The notes beneath the pieces were generated by a model, which saw only the letters and a list, made by a program, of their open reading frames with translations, was not told the DNA's origin and searched no databases. Below are positions 35,259 through 46,944 of a DNA stretch of 64,000 nt, in pieces. The stretch lies in NCBI RefSeq assembly GCF_019972135.1, contig NZ_BPFI01000001.1, positions 1,099,106 to 1,163,105 of the forward strand, in the 5' to 3' direction. Source of the stretch: Sulfurovum sp. TSL1 (GTDB lineage: Bacteria > Campylobacterota > Campylobacteria > Campylobacterales > Sulfurovaceae). The translations under genes were made by a program, and so were the position numbers. Numbering within the stretch: position 1 is the first letter of the stretch; the number at the start of each line of letters is the position of its first letter.

Positions 35259-37571
35259 ATGAATTATCTCAAAGAACTGTTTCAATTAAAAGAGCATAGG
35301 GTTGTGGATCAAAACACACTTGACAATGTCTACCATTTCGCAAGAAAATCCCTCATCAGTCTTGTACTGCTTGAAACGATCTTTCTTTATTTACTGACGC
35401 CTTATGTTGGGAACCATGCATTTGTCTGGTATGGTATTACTGTAGTCTTTACATTGTGGAGACTGCATGATGCCTATGACTATAAGAACCATATTGAGAG
35501 GTATTCACTCGCAAGATGGCATAAAAGATTTGTGATCCGTTCCTGGATGACCGCATTGATGTATGCTGTTCTGATCCTCTTTATCACTCCTCAGCTCAAT
35601 GATTATTATCAAATGCTTGTCTTTGTCATTATACTCGGGATGAGCAGTGCTGAAGCAAATACCTTATCGTATGACTACCGTACTGCGATAGGTTTTCTGC
35701 TCATACTCTATATCCCTCTTTTTGTGACGATGCTGCTCATTACAAAAGTGGAAACCATTATCCTTGCCTTTTTATTGCTGATCTATTTCTTTGCTCAGGC
35801 AAATATTATTTTACACTCTTACAGACAGAAAAAAACACTTGACAGTAAAGAAGAGCTTATCTCCGAAATGGAAGTCATGCTTCAGGAAAAACAGGAACTG
35901 CTGCACAGTTTATTTAAGGAAGCCCCTATCGGTATCTTCTCCTGTGATACAGACTGCAGTATCATCAACTGTAATGATAAACTGAGTGCACTTTTCCAAC
36001 GCCCACAGGAAGAGATCATTGGACAAACTGCCTATAAGGTCTTTAAAAACAGTACCTCCGGAGATCTTCATAGGGTACTTAGAGGCAACGCTCTTGTCTC
36101 TAAAGATGCACATATACTTCCAAATAATGAAGAGCTGCTGGTAGAGATAAAATATTTCCCATATACTGACAGTGACAATAAAAGCATTGGTCTCATAGGT
36201 CTGGTGGACGATAAAACACAAGAACATAAAGCCCAAGAACAGTTAAGTATTCTTGCATCTCAGGATGCATTGACCTCTCTTCTTAATAGACGTGGATTTG
36301 AAGCATACATGCAGAATCTTACAAAAGATATCCGATATCCTACCTACTACTCACTGCTTTACTACCTTGATTTAGATGATTTTAAAAATATCAATGACAC
36401 ATTGGGACACAGTAAAGGTGATATTGTTCTGATTGACATATCAAGACGACTGAGCAAAGCATTAACTTTTTCTTGTGAGATCTGCCGGCTGGGTGGTGAT
36501 GAGTTTATCATCATGATACCTTTTATCTCTACAAACATGGAGGTCATGCAAGAAAGAATGCACCATTTTGCAGAGAAGATCCTTCATATCTTTAAAGAAC
36601 CATTCGTAATACATAACTCCACACATCTGCTATCTGCAAGTATGGGTATGCTCATAGTTGATCCCGGTTTTAAAAATATTGAAGAGCTTATACGTAGAGC
36701 GGATATCGCTATGTACCAGGCAAAAGGGTCGGGAGAAGTCACCTCTTTTTACAATGTCACCATCGATCAAAAACAACAAGAGGAATTTGCACTGCTATCC
36801 GATCTCCATCATGCCTTAAGAAATAAAGAGTTCATACTTCTTCTCCAACCGATCGTCTCTATGACAGAGGATACGGTTATTGCAGCAGAAACACTTCTAC
36901 GTTGGCGACATCCGGCAAAAGGTGTTCTCACTCCGGATAGATTCATACCGCTTCTCATGAAAAGTGGCTTACTTTGGGAGACGACATGGTGGATCATCGA
37001 ACAGACATGTATACAGATAGGCACATGGAAAAAACAGAACCGATGGAGTCTGGAATATATATCCATCAATATCGATATACTGCAGCTCCTGGAAGACAAT
37101 TTTGCTCCGCGTTATCTTAGTATCATAGAACGTCATGGATTAAAATGTTCAGATATAACCTTGGAGATCACAGAGCAAACACTGGTAGAGAACTTTAAAA
37201 GCACCAAAGAGGTCATCTCTACTTTACAACAGTATGGCGTACGATTTGCCATAGATGACTTCGGTGTAGGGTACTCTTCACTCTCCTATATTCAAAATCT
37301 CTCTCTGGACACGATCAAGATAGATAAATCATTCGTCCTAAATATAGAAAATGAAATGTCAGATATTTTACTCATCAAAACCATATTTCACATCGCAGAA
37401 CAGTTCAATTATACACTGGTGATCGAAGGGGTTGAAAATGAAAAGCAGAAAAGGATACTCTATGATCTAGATAACGATCTTGTTTATCAGGGTTTCCATT
37501 TTTCTCAACCTATCACAAAAGAAGAGTTTGGCATCAGATATTTATATAGTAAAAATATGTTAGTGTCTTAA
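35259..37571 (+). CDS. Membrane GGDEF-EAL protein with PAS domain (c-di-GMP turnover)
   Basis: This 770-residue protein has about five or six membrane helices (up to about residue 185), a short coiled coil, a PAS domain (about 205-325), a GGDEF domain (RLGGDEF, about 412-416) and an EAL domain (AETLLRW near 543-549). The cyclase half looks intact (LDLDDFKNIND, GGDEF), but no RxxD inhibition site precedes it. In the phosphodiesterase half the glutamate of EAL is kept (as ETL), and so are INID, EITE, IDDFGVGYSS, the IKIDK lysine and VIEGVEN, so activity is likely. It sits on the opposite strand within the Tol-Pal cluster. AAGGA is about ten bases before the ATG. Confidence 0.93.
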   Translation: MNYLKELFQLKEHRVVDQNTLDNVYHFARKSLISLVLLETIFLYLLTPYVGNHAFVWYGITVVFTLWRLHDAYDYKNHIERYSLARWHKRFVIRSWMTALMYAVLILFITPQLNDYYQMLVFVIILGMSSAEANTLSYDYRTAIGFLLILYIPLFVTMLLITKVETIILAFLLLIYFFAQANIILHSYRQKKTLDSKEELISEMEVMLQEKQELLHSLFKEAPIGIFSCDTDCSIINCNDKLSALFQRPQEEIIGQTAYKVFKNSTSGDLHRVLRGNALVSKDAHILPNNEELLVEIKYFPYTDSDNKSIGLIGLVDDKTQEHKAQEQLSILASQDALTSLLNRRGFEAYMQNLTKDIRYPTYYSLLYYLDLDDFKNINDTLGHSKGDIVLIDISRRLSKALTFSCEICRLGGDEFIIMIPFISTNMEVMQERMHHFAEKILHIFKEPFVIHNSTHLLSASMGMLIVDPGFKNIEELIRRADIAMYQAKGSGEVTSFYNVTIDQKQQEEFALLSDLHHALRNKEFILLLQPIVSMTEDTVIAAETLLRWRHPAKGVLTPDRFIPLLMKSGLLWETTWWIIEQTCIQIGTWKKQNRWSLEYISINIDILQLLEDNFAPRYLSIIERHGLKCSDITLEITEQTLVENFKSTKEVISTLQQYGVRFAIDDFGVGYSSLSYIQNLSLDTIKIDKSFVLNIENEMSDILLIKTIFHIAEQFNYTLVIEGVENEKQKRILYDLDNDLVYQGFHFSQPITKEEFGIRYLYSKNMLVS

Positions 37572-37605
37572 TATAGCTTATGACGCTAAAGCATAGCACC
37601 TATAC

Positions 37606-38415
37606 CTATTCGGTAGCAATGAATTCAACATCCAACTCATAGGCTCTGTTCCCCTTATGCGGGCCAAAACCTATCTTCTGCAGCTGCCCCAAGTAAGCCA
37701 TGAGACCTGCATTGAAAGCTTCATTTCCAGATGCTGTGACCACTTTAAATTGAAATGTACCATTAGGCTCGACTCTAAGCCATACTTTTGCCTTCTCGCC
37801 TGCATAGTCACTTTGTGCCGGCCAACCCTTGAGTTTCTCTTCTATTTTGGCTAAATAGGCATTCTCTATACCAGCATCGCTCTTTTTTTCTATCTTCAAT
37901 GAATCAGAGACCAGATCACTTGCACTGGGTTTATTTGAAGCTTTGGCAATTTCAACTTTTTTAGGCTTTACAGGTGTTGTCTTCACAGGCTTAGGCTTGT
38001 CAATTTCCTTTTTAGAACTAATATTGGTAAACAGGTCTTTTGGTTTGTTTACCTTTTTTGGCGTGGTTGTATTGACATCTATTTTCTTTTTGACAACCTT
38101 TGCTTTTTTCACCACTTTTTCTTTAATAACCTTTTTCTCAACAATTTTCTTCTTCACCGTTTGTTTAGGCTTTGGCTTTGGTTTAGGCTTGGGCTTTGGT
38201 TTCACTATTTTCTTAGGTGCTGGTTTGATCTCTTTTTTAACCTGAGTTTTGGGTTCACTCATTGAAACACGTATACGTTCTTCATTTTTCTTCACAAAAT
38301 GTACAGGTTTTTTTTGATCACGAGTATTGAAATAAAAGAGAAGCAGAGCGATGACACCGATGTAAATACCAACAGCCAACAATCCTGAAATAAATGTAGA
38401 AGACTTTTTGATCAT
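37606..38415 (-). CDS. TonB/TolA-type energy transducer
   Basis: This 269-residue protein has one N-terminal membrane helix (about 12-30), a Lys/Pro-rich spanning region (about 60-165, with a run of Lys-Pro repeats) and a C-terminal TonB/TolA-like domain (about 180-269). Following exbB- and exbD-like genes without a gap, it should couple proton motive force to the outer membrane. Its neighbours tolB, pal and cpoB favour the TolA role over siderophore-type TonB. Confidence 0.9.
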   Translation of the reverse strand: MIKKSSTFISGLLAVGIYIGVIALLLFYFNTRDQKKPVHFVKKNEERIRVSMSEPKTQVKKEIKPAPKKIVKPKPKPKPKPKPKQTVKKKIVEKKVIKEKVVKKAKVVKKKIDVNTTTPKKVNKPKDLFTNISSKKEIDKPKPVKTTPVKPKKVEIAKASNKPSASDLVSDSLKIEKKSDAGIENAYLAKIEEKLKGWPAQSDYAGEKAKVWLRVEPNGTFQFKVVTASGNEAFNAGLMAYLGQLQKIGFGPHKGNRAYELDVEFIATE

Positions 38416-38798
38416 AATGTTATCAGTGAGACCTTCTCGAAACCTGCTGCTTTCACACTTTTGAGAAGATACATAATGTTTTTATATTGTAAACTTTCAT
38501 CCGCACGTATATAGACTTCAGAGTTTTTATCATGCTTTACAGACTGATTGACAAAATCGTCAGCAAAAGTATCTAAGGCATAGGTATCTTTACCCAAATA
38601 GATCTTTTGATCCTTGTCCATACGGATCGTAAGGGTTTTTGGTTTTTCTACTTGAACCGTTTTAGATCCTTGAGGCAACGTTATCTGTTCTTGAAAAGTG
38701 ATCGTAGGTGCAGTGACCATAAGAATAGCCATCAACACCAGCATCACATCCACAAGCGGCGTAATGTTCAAGTCTGGATCATCATCCCAACTAAACAT
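38412..38798 (-). CDS. ExbD/TolR-type proton channel subunit
   Basis: This 128-residue protein has one N-terminal membrane helix that carries the proton-path aspartate (LNITPLVDVMLVLMAILMV) and a periplasmic domain. It overlaps the tonB/tolA start by four bases and shares a base with the exbB/tolQ stop. Tol-Pal context suggests TolR. Confidence 0.94.
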   Translation of the reverse strand: MFSWDDDPDLNITPLVDVMLVLMAILMVTAPTITFQEQITLPQGSKTVQVEKPKTLTIRMDKDQKIYLGKDTYALDTFADDFVNQSVKHDKNSEVYIRADESLQYKNIMYLLKSVKAAGFEKVSLITL

Positions 38799-39376
38799 TA
38801 TTCGTCCCCGCTGACCTGAGAAAGGATCACTTCTGATTGAGAAGAGAGCAGTGAACTTAGCTCATACGCCTTACGCTTGAGTATCAGATGAAATGAATAG
38901 GCAAATATAGCGACAGCAATACCCGCGGCAGTCGCGATAAGTGCTTCAGATATCGCCGGGGCAACGACACCCAAAGATGCGCTTGACTGTGTCCCTAGTT
39001 TCGTAAATGTTTCAAGTATCCCAACGACCGTACCAAAAAGACCTATGAAAGGTGAAGTGGATGCTATAATAGAGAGCCAGGTAAGGCCTTTTGTGGATAC
39101 GCGTATCGCATCAGAAGATGCTGCTTGGAGTATCGCCTTATTGGGTACATTGACACGAGACAGATAAGTAAAAATAAGTGAATTACTGGCCACTGATTTT
39201 GACTGACCTGTATAGAGAGCTTTGAGTGATTTGGCTTCAGATGCAATACGTGCATTCAAGATATAGAATCTGTCAAGAAATACCCAAAATGTAGCGATAA
39301 AATATCCTGACAGCAAAAGCAGTACAAATATCGTGATTGCACTGCTTTCAAAGAAATAAGTAGCCAGAGAGTTCAA
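38798..39376 (-). CDS. ExbB/TolQ-type proton channel subunit
   Basis: This 192-residue MotA/TolQ/ExbB protein has a first membrane helix (about 15-33) and two more around GLTWLSIIASTSPFIGLFGTVVGIL (about 97-121) and a C-terminal helical hairpin. It forms the channel with the ExbD/TolR protein. The start is probably TTG at 39376, one base after atpC ends. GGAAAG lies upstream within atpC. Confidence 0.92.
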   Translation of the reverse strand: MNSLATYFFESSAITIFVLLLLSGYFIATFWVFLDRFYILNARIASEAKSLKALYTGQSKSVASNSLIFTYLSRVNVPNKAILQAASSDAIRVSTKGLTWLSIIASTSPFIGLFGTVVGILETFTKLGTQSSASLGVVAPAISEALIATAAGIAVAIFAYSFHLILKRKAYELSSLLSSQSEVILSQVSGDE

Positions 39377-39377
39377 A

Positions 39378-39764
39378 TTATAAAGACTTTCCGATTTGTT
39401 CTACTTTGCTTACTGCTGATGCAATAGCTGTACTAGAAGATTCTGCACTCTTCAGTAGCTCTTTTGCTGCTTCAAGTGCTTGTGCAAGATCACTATCTGC
39501 ACCAGAAAGCGCAACTGCACCATCTACGATACAAGTTGTCTTCTCTTCATCGACTTTCACATACCCGGAATTAATAGCAACCGCTACTTCGCTCCCGTCT
39601 GCTTTATCGATCACAATAACACCTGTATCAAGTAATGATACCAGGGTAGCGTGATGTGCTAAAACACCAAATTCACCCTCAGTCCCTGGCAATGTGACCT
39701 GTTTTACTTCAGCGTCAAAAATCACACCGTTCGGTGTGACTATTTCTAGCTTCATAAGTTCCAT
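39378..39764 (-). CDS. atpC: ATP synthase epsilon subunit
   Basis: This 128-residue protein matches the beta-sandwich of F1 epsilon (KLEIVTPNGVIFDAEV, TLPGTEGEFGVLAHHA) and a shortened C-terminal helical region. It couples rotation and may inhibit reverse ATP hydrolysis. AAAGGA precedes the first of two in-frame ATGs. Its early codons hold a terminator-like hairpin (39722-39739). Confidence 0.97.
   Translation of the reverse strand: MELMKLEIVTPNGVIFDAEVKQVTLPGTEGEFGVLAHHATLVSLLDTGVIVIDKADGSEVAVAINSGYVKVDEEKTTCIVDGAVALSGADSDLAQALEAAKELLKSAESSSTAIASAVSKVEQIGKSL
39717..39739 (-). terminator. Terminator-like hairpin and T-run inside atpC
   Basis: On the minus strand TCACACCG and CGGTGTGA form an almost closed stem (seven pairs around a four-base loop), followed directly by five T residues. 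This lies about ten codons into atpC. The codons spell the conserved TPNGV motif, so chance is possible. Confidence 0.4.
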
Positions 39765-39793
39765 AATTATCCTTTATAAGACAAGAACTAAGA

Positions 39794-42096
<2,303 letters not shown>

Positions 42097-42108
42097 AATA
42101 AGCCTTTC

Positions 42109-43623
42109 TTATCCAGCGAATGAAGCTTTGAAATCTTCGATAGCTTTACGTAATTCTCCATCTGTATCATCAGAGATCTTTTTCTCATTTCTGATAGCAT
42201 CAAGGATATTCGCATATTTTGCTTCCATAAATGGCATAAGGTCTGCTTCAAACTTTGTTACAGAAGATGCAGGAATATCATCAAGGTATCCATTTGCACC
42301 AGCAAAAATAATGACAACTTGTTTTTCAATAGGAACCGGTTGATAAGGCCCTTGTTTAAGTACCTCTACCATTCTCTGACCACGTTCAAGCTGACCTCTT
42401 GTATAGTCATCAAGATCTGATGCGAATTGTGCGAATGCCTGAAGTTCTCTAAATGAAGCAAGGTCAAGTCTCAATGTACCAGAGACTTGTTTCGTTGCTT
42501 TGATCTGCGCAGCACCACCAACTCTCGATACAGAAAGACCTACGTTGATCGCCGGTCTGATACCTGAGTTGAACAGGTCAGTTTCAAGGAAGATCTGACC
42601 ATCCGTAATAGAGATAACGTTTGTCGGAATATACGCCGCAACGTCACCTGCCTGTGTTTCAATGATAGGGAATGCAGTAATGGAACCGGCACCTAACTCA
42701 TCAGAAAGCTTTGCAGCTCTTTCAAGAAGTCTTGAGTGAAGATAGAAAACGTCACCAGGGTATGCCTCTCTACCCGGAGGTCTTCTAAGGATCAATGACA
42801 TCTCTCTATAAGCAACAGCGTGCTTCGAAAGGTCATCATAGAAGATCACTGCATGTCTACCGTTATCTCTGAAGTACTCAGCCATAGTTACACCTGCATA
42901 TGGAGCAAGGAACTGAAGTGCTGAAGAATCAGCTGCACCGGCAGTTACAACGATCGTGTAATCCATTGCACCGTGCTCTTCAAGCTTTTTCACTGTCGCA
43001 GCTACTGTTGATTGCTTTTGACCGATCGCAACATAGATACATACAACATCTTGACCTTTTTGGTTGATGATCGTATCGATAGCCAATGTTGTTTTACCTG
43101 TTTGTCTATCACCGATGATAAGCTCTCTTTGTCCTCTACCGACCGGTACAAGTGCATCGATCGCTTTGATACCTGTTTGAAGTGGCTCATGCACTGATTT
43201 TCTAGCCATGATACCAGGTGCTTTTTCTTCAATAAATCTATGCTCAGCTGCTTCAACTGCACCTTTACCGTCGATCGGCTCACCAAGTGGGTTCACTACT
43301 CTACCCATCATACCGTCACCTACTGGTGTTTTAAGAAGATCTCCTGCTCTTTTAACGCTCATACCTTCTTTGATACCTGCACTAGAACCAAGAACTACAA
43401 CACCAACGTTTGCCTCTTCAAGGTTTAATACAAGTCCTTTAGCACCATTATCAAACTCTACAACTTCACCGGCCATAACATTGTTAAGACCATATACTGT
43501 TGAAATACCGTCTGCGATACCTACTACTTTTCCTACTTCATTGATGTCCACATCAATTTCAAAATTCTCAATTCTTTCTTTGATGATAGAACTTATCTCA
43601 TCTGCTTGCAATTTAACTGCCAC
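42109..43623 (-). CDS. atpA: ATP synthase alpha subunit
   Basis: This 504-residue regulatory/catalytic partner of beta has Walker [10 protein letters not shown] (about 169-177) and the SYYR-region equivalent near the beta interface. The start is GTG at 43623, with AAAGGAG about five bases before it. Confidence 0.98.
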   Translation of the reverse strand: MAVKLQADEISSIIKERIENFEIDVDINEVGKVVGIADGISTVYGLNNVMAGEVVEFDNGAKGLVLNLEEANVGVVVLGSSAGIKEGMSVKRAGDLLKTPVGDGMMGRVVNPLGEPIDGKGAVEAAEHRFIEEKAPGIMARKSVHEPLQTGIKAIDALVPVGRGQRELIIGDRQTGKTTLAIDTIINQKGQDVVCIYVAIGQKQSTVAATVKKLEEHGAMDYTIVVTAGAADSSALQFLAPYAGVTMAEYFRDNGRHAVIFYDDLSKHAVAYREMSLILRRPPGREAYPGDVFYLHSRLLERAAKLSDELGAGSITAFPIIETQAGDVAAYIPTNVISITDGQIFLETDLFNSGIRPAINVGLSVSRVGGAAQIKATKQVSGTLRLDLASFRELQAFAQFASDLDDYTRGQLERGQRMVEVLKQGPYQPVPIEKQVVIIFAGANGYLDDIPASSVTKFEADLMPFMEAKYANILDAIRNEKKISDDTDGELRKAIEDFKASFAG

Positions 43624-43646
43624 TGATACTCCTTTCTTTTAGATAA

Positions 43647-44171
43647 CTACAAAGATTTCTTAATAAAATCAATTAACTGTTCTTTAACTCTCTGTTTAGA
43701 GAAGTTTACCTCTATACCCAAATCATCGACTGAAACACGTACCCCGTCAAAGTCACTTTTTTCTTGTGTCAATTTGATCATTGAACCTGTATACTTTTTA
43801 AGTGTTGCTTCAAGATCAGCGACTGCTGCTTCATCAAGTGATGATGCACTTTTCAATACACCTTCATACTCATTTGAAGCCCTTTGCTGATCTGAATTCA
43901 ATACTTTTGTGATAGCAGGAATAAGATCAAGTCTTCCGTTTTCACCTAAAATCTTAATGAAGTTCACAAGCGTTGCATCCGTATCATTCAGTGCAGACAA
44001 GATCATTCCTGTCTTATCTTCACTTGAAATGATCGGAGATGTCAATGTTGACTTGATCTCCGTGCTGCTTACGACTTCACTAAGTACATTAAGTACTTCT
44101 AAAACACCTGAAAGGTCTTTAGTTACTGAAGAAAGTGCTTTAGCATATCTTTTAGCAATTAACTCTTCCAT
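43647..44171 (-). CDS. atpH: ATP synthase delta subunit
   Basis: This 174-residue protein joins F1 to the peripheral stalk. It has the N-terminal helical domain (ELIAKRYAKALSS) and the C-terminal DDLGIEVNFSKQRVKEQL segment. Its ATG overlaps the atpF stop (TAATG). Confidence 0.95.
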   Translation of the reverse strand: MEELIAKRYAKALSSVTKDLSGVLEVLNVLSEVVSSTEIKSTLTSPIISSEDKTGMILSALNDTDATLVNFIKILGENGRLDLIPAITKVLNSDQQRASNEYEGVLKSASSLDEAAVADLEATLKKYTGSMIKLTQEKSDFDGVRVSVDDLGIEVNFSKQRVKEQLIDFIKKSL

Positions 44172-44716
44172 TACGCCACCTTCTTAGAAATAATTTCAAC
44201 AACTTTAGCTTCATCTAACATGATATCTTCTGTAGTGATATTCTCACTTAATACCTCATCAATGGCTTCTCTTGCTGCTTTTCTTTCTTCTAGAGACATT
44301 TTCTCTTCAAGTTGTTTATCTAAAAGTGCTAACTCATTTTGATTTGCAGTTGCGATCTTTTCTGCCAGGAGAATCGCTTCAGCTTTTGCATCCGCAAGAA
44401 TTTCTTCTGCTCTCTTTTTGCTTTCGTCTAAACGATTCTGCGCCTCTTTTTTTTCATCTTTCGCTGCTTGAAGTTTCTTTTCGATCTCATTCAATTGCGT
44501 TGCAATACCTTCGCTTCTCCCTTTAAAGAAGTTTTTGATCGGATTTGCGATCAAATAATATAGCAAAGCTGCAAAGATCGTAAAGTTAATGACTCTTGGC
44601 CAAAAGTCTGACTCCCTACCAGTTTGAGCAAAGTAACGGCTTGATTCTGCATCACCGCTACTAGCCAAAACTACAGCAGGTATCACAAGTAAAGACCATA
44701 GTACTATTTTTTTCAT
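44171..44716 (-). CDS. atpF: ATP synthase b subunit
   Basis: This protein has an N-terminal helix like a signal sequence, a membrane helix (about 42-58) and a long charged stalk helix (FFKGRSEGIATQLNEIEKKL onward). The second ATG, at 44716, is preferred: GGAAGGG is about six bases before it but touches the ATG at 44722. With the b'-type subunit encoded upstream it would make a heterodimeric peripheral stalk. Confidence 0.94.
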   Translation of the reverse strand: MKKIVLWSLLVIPAVVLASSGDAESSRYFAQTGRESDFWPRVINFTIFAALLYYLIANPIKNFFKGRSEGIATQLNEIEKKLQAAKDEKKEAQNRLDESKKRAEEILADAKAEAILLAEKIATANQNELALLDKQLEEKMSLEERKAAREAIDEVLSENITTEDIMLDEAKVVEIISKKVA

Positions 44717-44728
44717 CTCCATCCCTTC

Positions 44729-45151
44729 CTATAATTTGCTAAATTTAGCTTTTAGGCTCTCTTTAAAAAGAGGCATTTGAGAAAGAAGAGAGTTTTTAAG
44801 GTTCTCTTTGTCAGAGTTTAGCTTTTCTACGAATTTGTTGTACTCAGTTTCTAATTCATTTTGTCTAGTCTCAATTCTACTTGCAGCCAATGTTTTTTCA
44901 TCATCAATTGCTTTCTGTCTGATCCCCGCAGCTTCATTTTTAGCGTTGCTAATAATTTCATCTGCCTTTGCATTTAGTTCGTCACTGTTACCACTAAGAC
45001 CTTTTGCAGCTTCCAAATCTTTTGCTATAGAGTGATCTCTATCATCCATGAATTTTACCAATGGCTGAAATAGCATATTATTTAAAAGAACAAGCAGGGT
45101 TAGGAACAATGCCAATACGAACAACATCAATGGTAAATGTATGTCAAGCAT
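44729..45151 (-). CDS. ATP synthase b'-type subunit
   Basis: This 140-residue b-family protein has an N-terminal membrane helix (LPLMLFVLALFLTLLVLLN) and a stalk helix of charged residues. It lacks the long N-terminal leader of the second b subunit. It is the first gene of the ATP synthase operon, and GAGGAG stands six bases before the ATG. That site can be paired in a hairpin (45159-45200). Confidence 0.94.
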   Translation of the reverse strand: MLDIHLPLMLFVLALFLTLLVLLNNMLFQPLVKFMDDRDHSIAKDLEAAKGLSGNSDELNAKADEIISNAKNEAAGIRQKAIDDEKTLAASRIETRQNELETEYNKFVEKLNSDKENLKNSLLSQMPLFKESLKAKFSKL

Positions 45152-45158
45152 TAAAACT

Positions 45159-45200
45159 CCTCATGTAATTTCGCGTAATATTAACATTATTGACATGAGG
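45159..45200 (-). promoter_or_regulatory. Leader hairpin that can mask the first ribosome binding site of the atp operon
   Basis: CCTCATGT (minus strand 45200-45193) and ACATGAGG (45166-45159) are perfect complements, 26 bases apart. The second arm contains most of the GAGGAG ribosome binding site of the b' gene. In the leader this could hide the site, or it could be a DNA operator close to the start. Confidence 0.5.
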
Positions 45201-45240
45201 ATATGATTAAAATCTGTGAGTATTTTAAATATAAAGAGGA

Positions 45241-45246
45241 ATTATA
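45241..45246 (-). promoter_or_regulatory. Candidate -10 (TATAAT) of the ATP synthase operon
   Basis: A perfect TATAAT on the minus strand lies about 90 bases before the first ATP synthase gene, in the gap after parB. It would give a leader of about 80 bases that includes the hairpin. Confidence 0.5.
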
Positions 45247-45280
45247 GGTTTTGTGTCATAAAGTGTTTATCTTCTACTCA

Positions 45281-46156
45281 TTACTTTGCTTGTAACTGTG
45301 CCAGAAAGTTTTCAACCTCTTTTTCATTATCAAAACTGATCTCAATACTTTTTGCTTTGAGTTTATGTTTAAAAGGCAAACTCTCTGCTAGAAGATCAGC
45401 GTATTTTTCCAGTAGTTTCACACTGGCAGGTTTAGATGCAGTACCAGAAACATTCTCTTTATCTTTATGACTCTTGACCATATTTTCTGTGTCACGTACA
45501 CTCAGTTTCTGACCAATGACACTGTCTATCACAATTTTTTGTTTCTTTTCATCAAGTCCGACCAGGACCTTTGCATGCCCCTGTGATATTTTTCCCTCCA
45601 CAAGCTGCTCCTGGGCATAAGAGGAGAGGCTGAGAAGACGCATGGTATTGGTGATCTGTGATCGGCTTTTATGCACAATAGAAGAGAGGTCGTCATGTGT
45701 GATATTATGGACCTCTATCAATTCGGCATAAGAGTTTGCCAGTTCAATGGCATTAAGGTTCTCTCTTTGTATATTTTCGATCAGTGCAAGCTCACGGAGC
45801 CTTATTTCATCTATGTCTACATTGGCTATAATTGCTTTGATCGTGGTTAGTTTTGCAAGCTTGTGTGCTCTCAGACGACGCTCACCGGCGATAAGAAGAT
45901 ACCCGTCTTCTTTTTCTATCACAACGATGGGCTGAAGCAGTCCATGCTCGACAATAGAGTGGCTTAACTCTTTGAGGGCCTGTTCATCAAAATGTTTACG
46001 CGGCTGAAAAGGGTTTGCCGCAATGCTTTCAACAACGACCTCTTCTACCCTGGCACCTTGAGATTCAAGCTCAAAACTGTCAATATCGCTTAAGTCTCTT
46101 TCATACGCCTCTTCGACCTCAGAAAGGATCTCTCCCAGTCCCCTGCCTAATGCCAT
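45281..46156 (-). CDS. parB: Chromosome partitioning protein ParB
   Basis: This 291-residue DNA-binding protein has an N-terminal ParA-interaction tail (MALGRGLGEILSE), the CTPase/ParB core with the GERRLRAHKLA motif (about 92-102), a helix-turn-helix around SRSQITNTMRLLSL, and a C-terminal dimer domain. It binds parS sites; I saw no obvious parS in this window. Confidence 0.96.
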   Translation of the reverse strand: MALGRGLGEILSEVEEAYERDLSDIDSFELESQGARVEEVVVESIAANPFQPRKHFDEQALKELSHSIVEHGLLQPIVVIEKEDGYLLIAGERRLRAHKLAKLTTIKAIIANVDIDEIRLRELALIENIQRENLNAIELANSYAELIEVHNITHDDLSSIVHKSRSQITNTMRLLSLSSYAQEQLVEGKISQGHAKVLVGLDEKKQKIVIDSVIGQKLSVRDTENMVKSHKDKENVSGTASKPASVKLLEKYADLLAESLPFKHKLKAKSIEISFDNEKEVENFLAQLQAK

Positions 46157-46158
46157 AC

Positions 46159-46944
46159 CTAACCTCTTGCGATGACTGTTGCCAAGTCTCTATAAGCAAC
46201 AGAACCTTTTGAACTGCCAGCATACGAAGTCACTGGTTTACCAAAACTCGGACTCTCAGCGATCTTGACATTTCGTGGTACAACGATACACCCTTTCCCT
46301 TTTTTTACGTGGAAAAGTTTATCTTTGAAGTGATGGCTTAAATCAGCAAGCACCTGTTTAGAAAGATTATTCTGACCTGAATACATCGTTGGTAAAAACC
46401 CTTTGATCTTGAGTTTTGGATTGATCGTCTTTTTCAAAAGGCCTACCGTATTGAGAAGTTGTGCCAATCCTTCCAGTGCAAAAAACTCGCACTGGATCGG
46501 TATGATCACGGAATCAGATGCACTCAAAGCATTAATAGTAATAGGGCCCAATGCCGGTGGTGAATCTATAATAATAAAATCAAATTTAGAAGCGACCTCT
46601 TGAATTTTTCCTTTCAGGAACAACTCTCTGTTTTTTGCCTTAGGGTTATAAAACTCTTTTTCTATACCGACCAACCCAATGTTAGAAGGCACAAGTTTAA
46701 GATTTTTAACATCTGTTTTAAGTATCACTTCCGAAAGCTTTTTACTGCCGATAAGTACATGATAGATATTATATTCGTAATCCCCTCTGCTAAAGCCTAA
46801 ACTTGTGGTAGCATTGGACTGTGGATCAATGTCAAGAAGAAGGACTTTCTTCCCCTTTTCAGCCAAAGAAGCTGCCAGATTGACTGCTGTTGTTGTTTTT
46901 CCTACACCACCCTTTTGGTTGGCTATACTAATTATTTCGCTCAT
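46159..46944 (-). CDS. parA: Chromosome partitioning ATPase ParA (Soj)
   Basis: This 261-residue deviant-Walker ATPase has KGGVGKTTT (about 10-18), the LLDIDPQSNAT segment and the IIIDSPPALG motif. It moves ParB-parS complexes. Two bases separate it from parB, and it overlaps birA by four bases. Confidence 0.97.
   Translation of the reverse strand: MSEIISIANQKGGVGKTTTAVNLAASLAEKGKKVLLLDIDPQSNATTSLGFSRGDYEYNIYHVLIGSKKLSEVILKTDVKNLKLVPSNIGLVGIEKEFYNPKAKNRELFLKGKIQEVASKFDFIIIDSPPALGPITINALSASDSVIIPIQCEFFALEGLAQLLNTVGLLKKTINPKLKIKGFLPTMYSGQNNLSKQVLADLSHHFKDKLFHVKKGKGCIVVPRNVKIAESPSFGKPVTSYAGSSKGSVAYRDLATVIARG

Noticed and set aside
38150-38215. Tandem DNA repeat in the tonB/tolA-like gene
   Set aside because: It encodes the expected Lys-Pro spacer of TonB/TolA proteins, so it is protein low complexity and not an independent repeat element.
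45281-46944. parS sites near parAB
   Set aside because: I looked for a TGTTTCACGTGAAACA-like palindrome and saw no convincing match; a degenerate site could be missed by eye.
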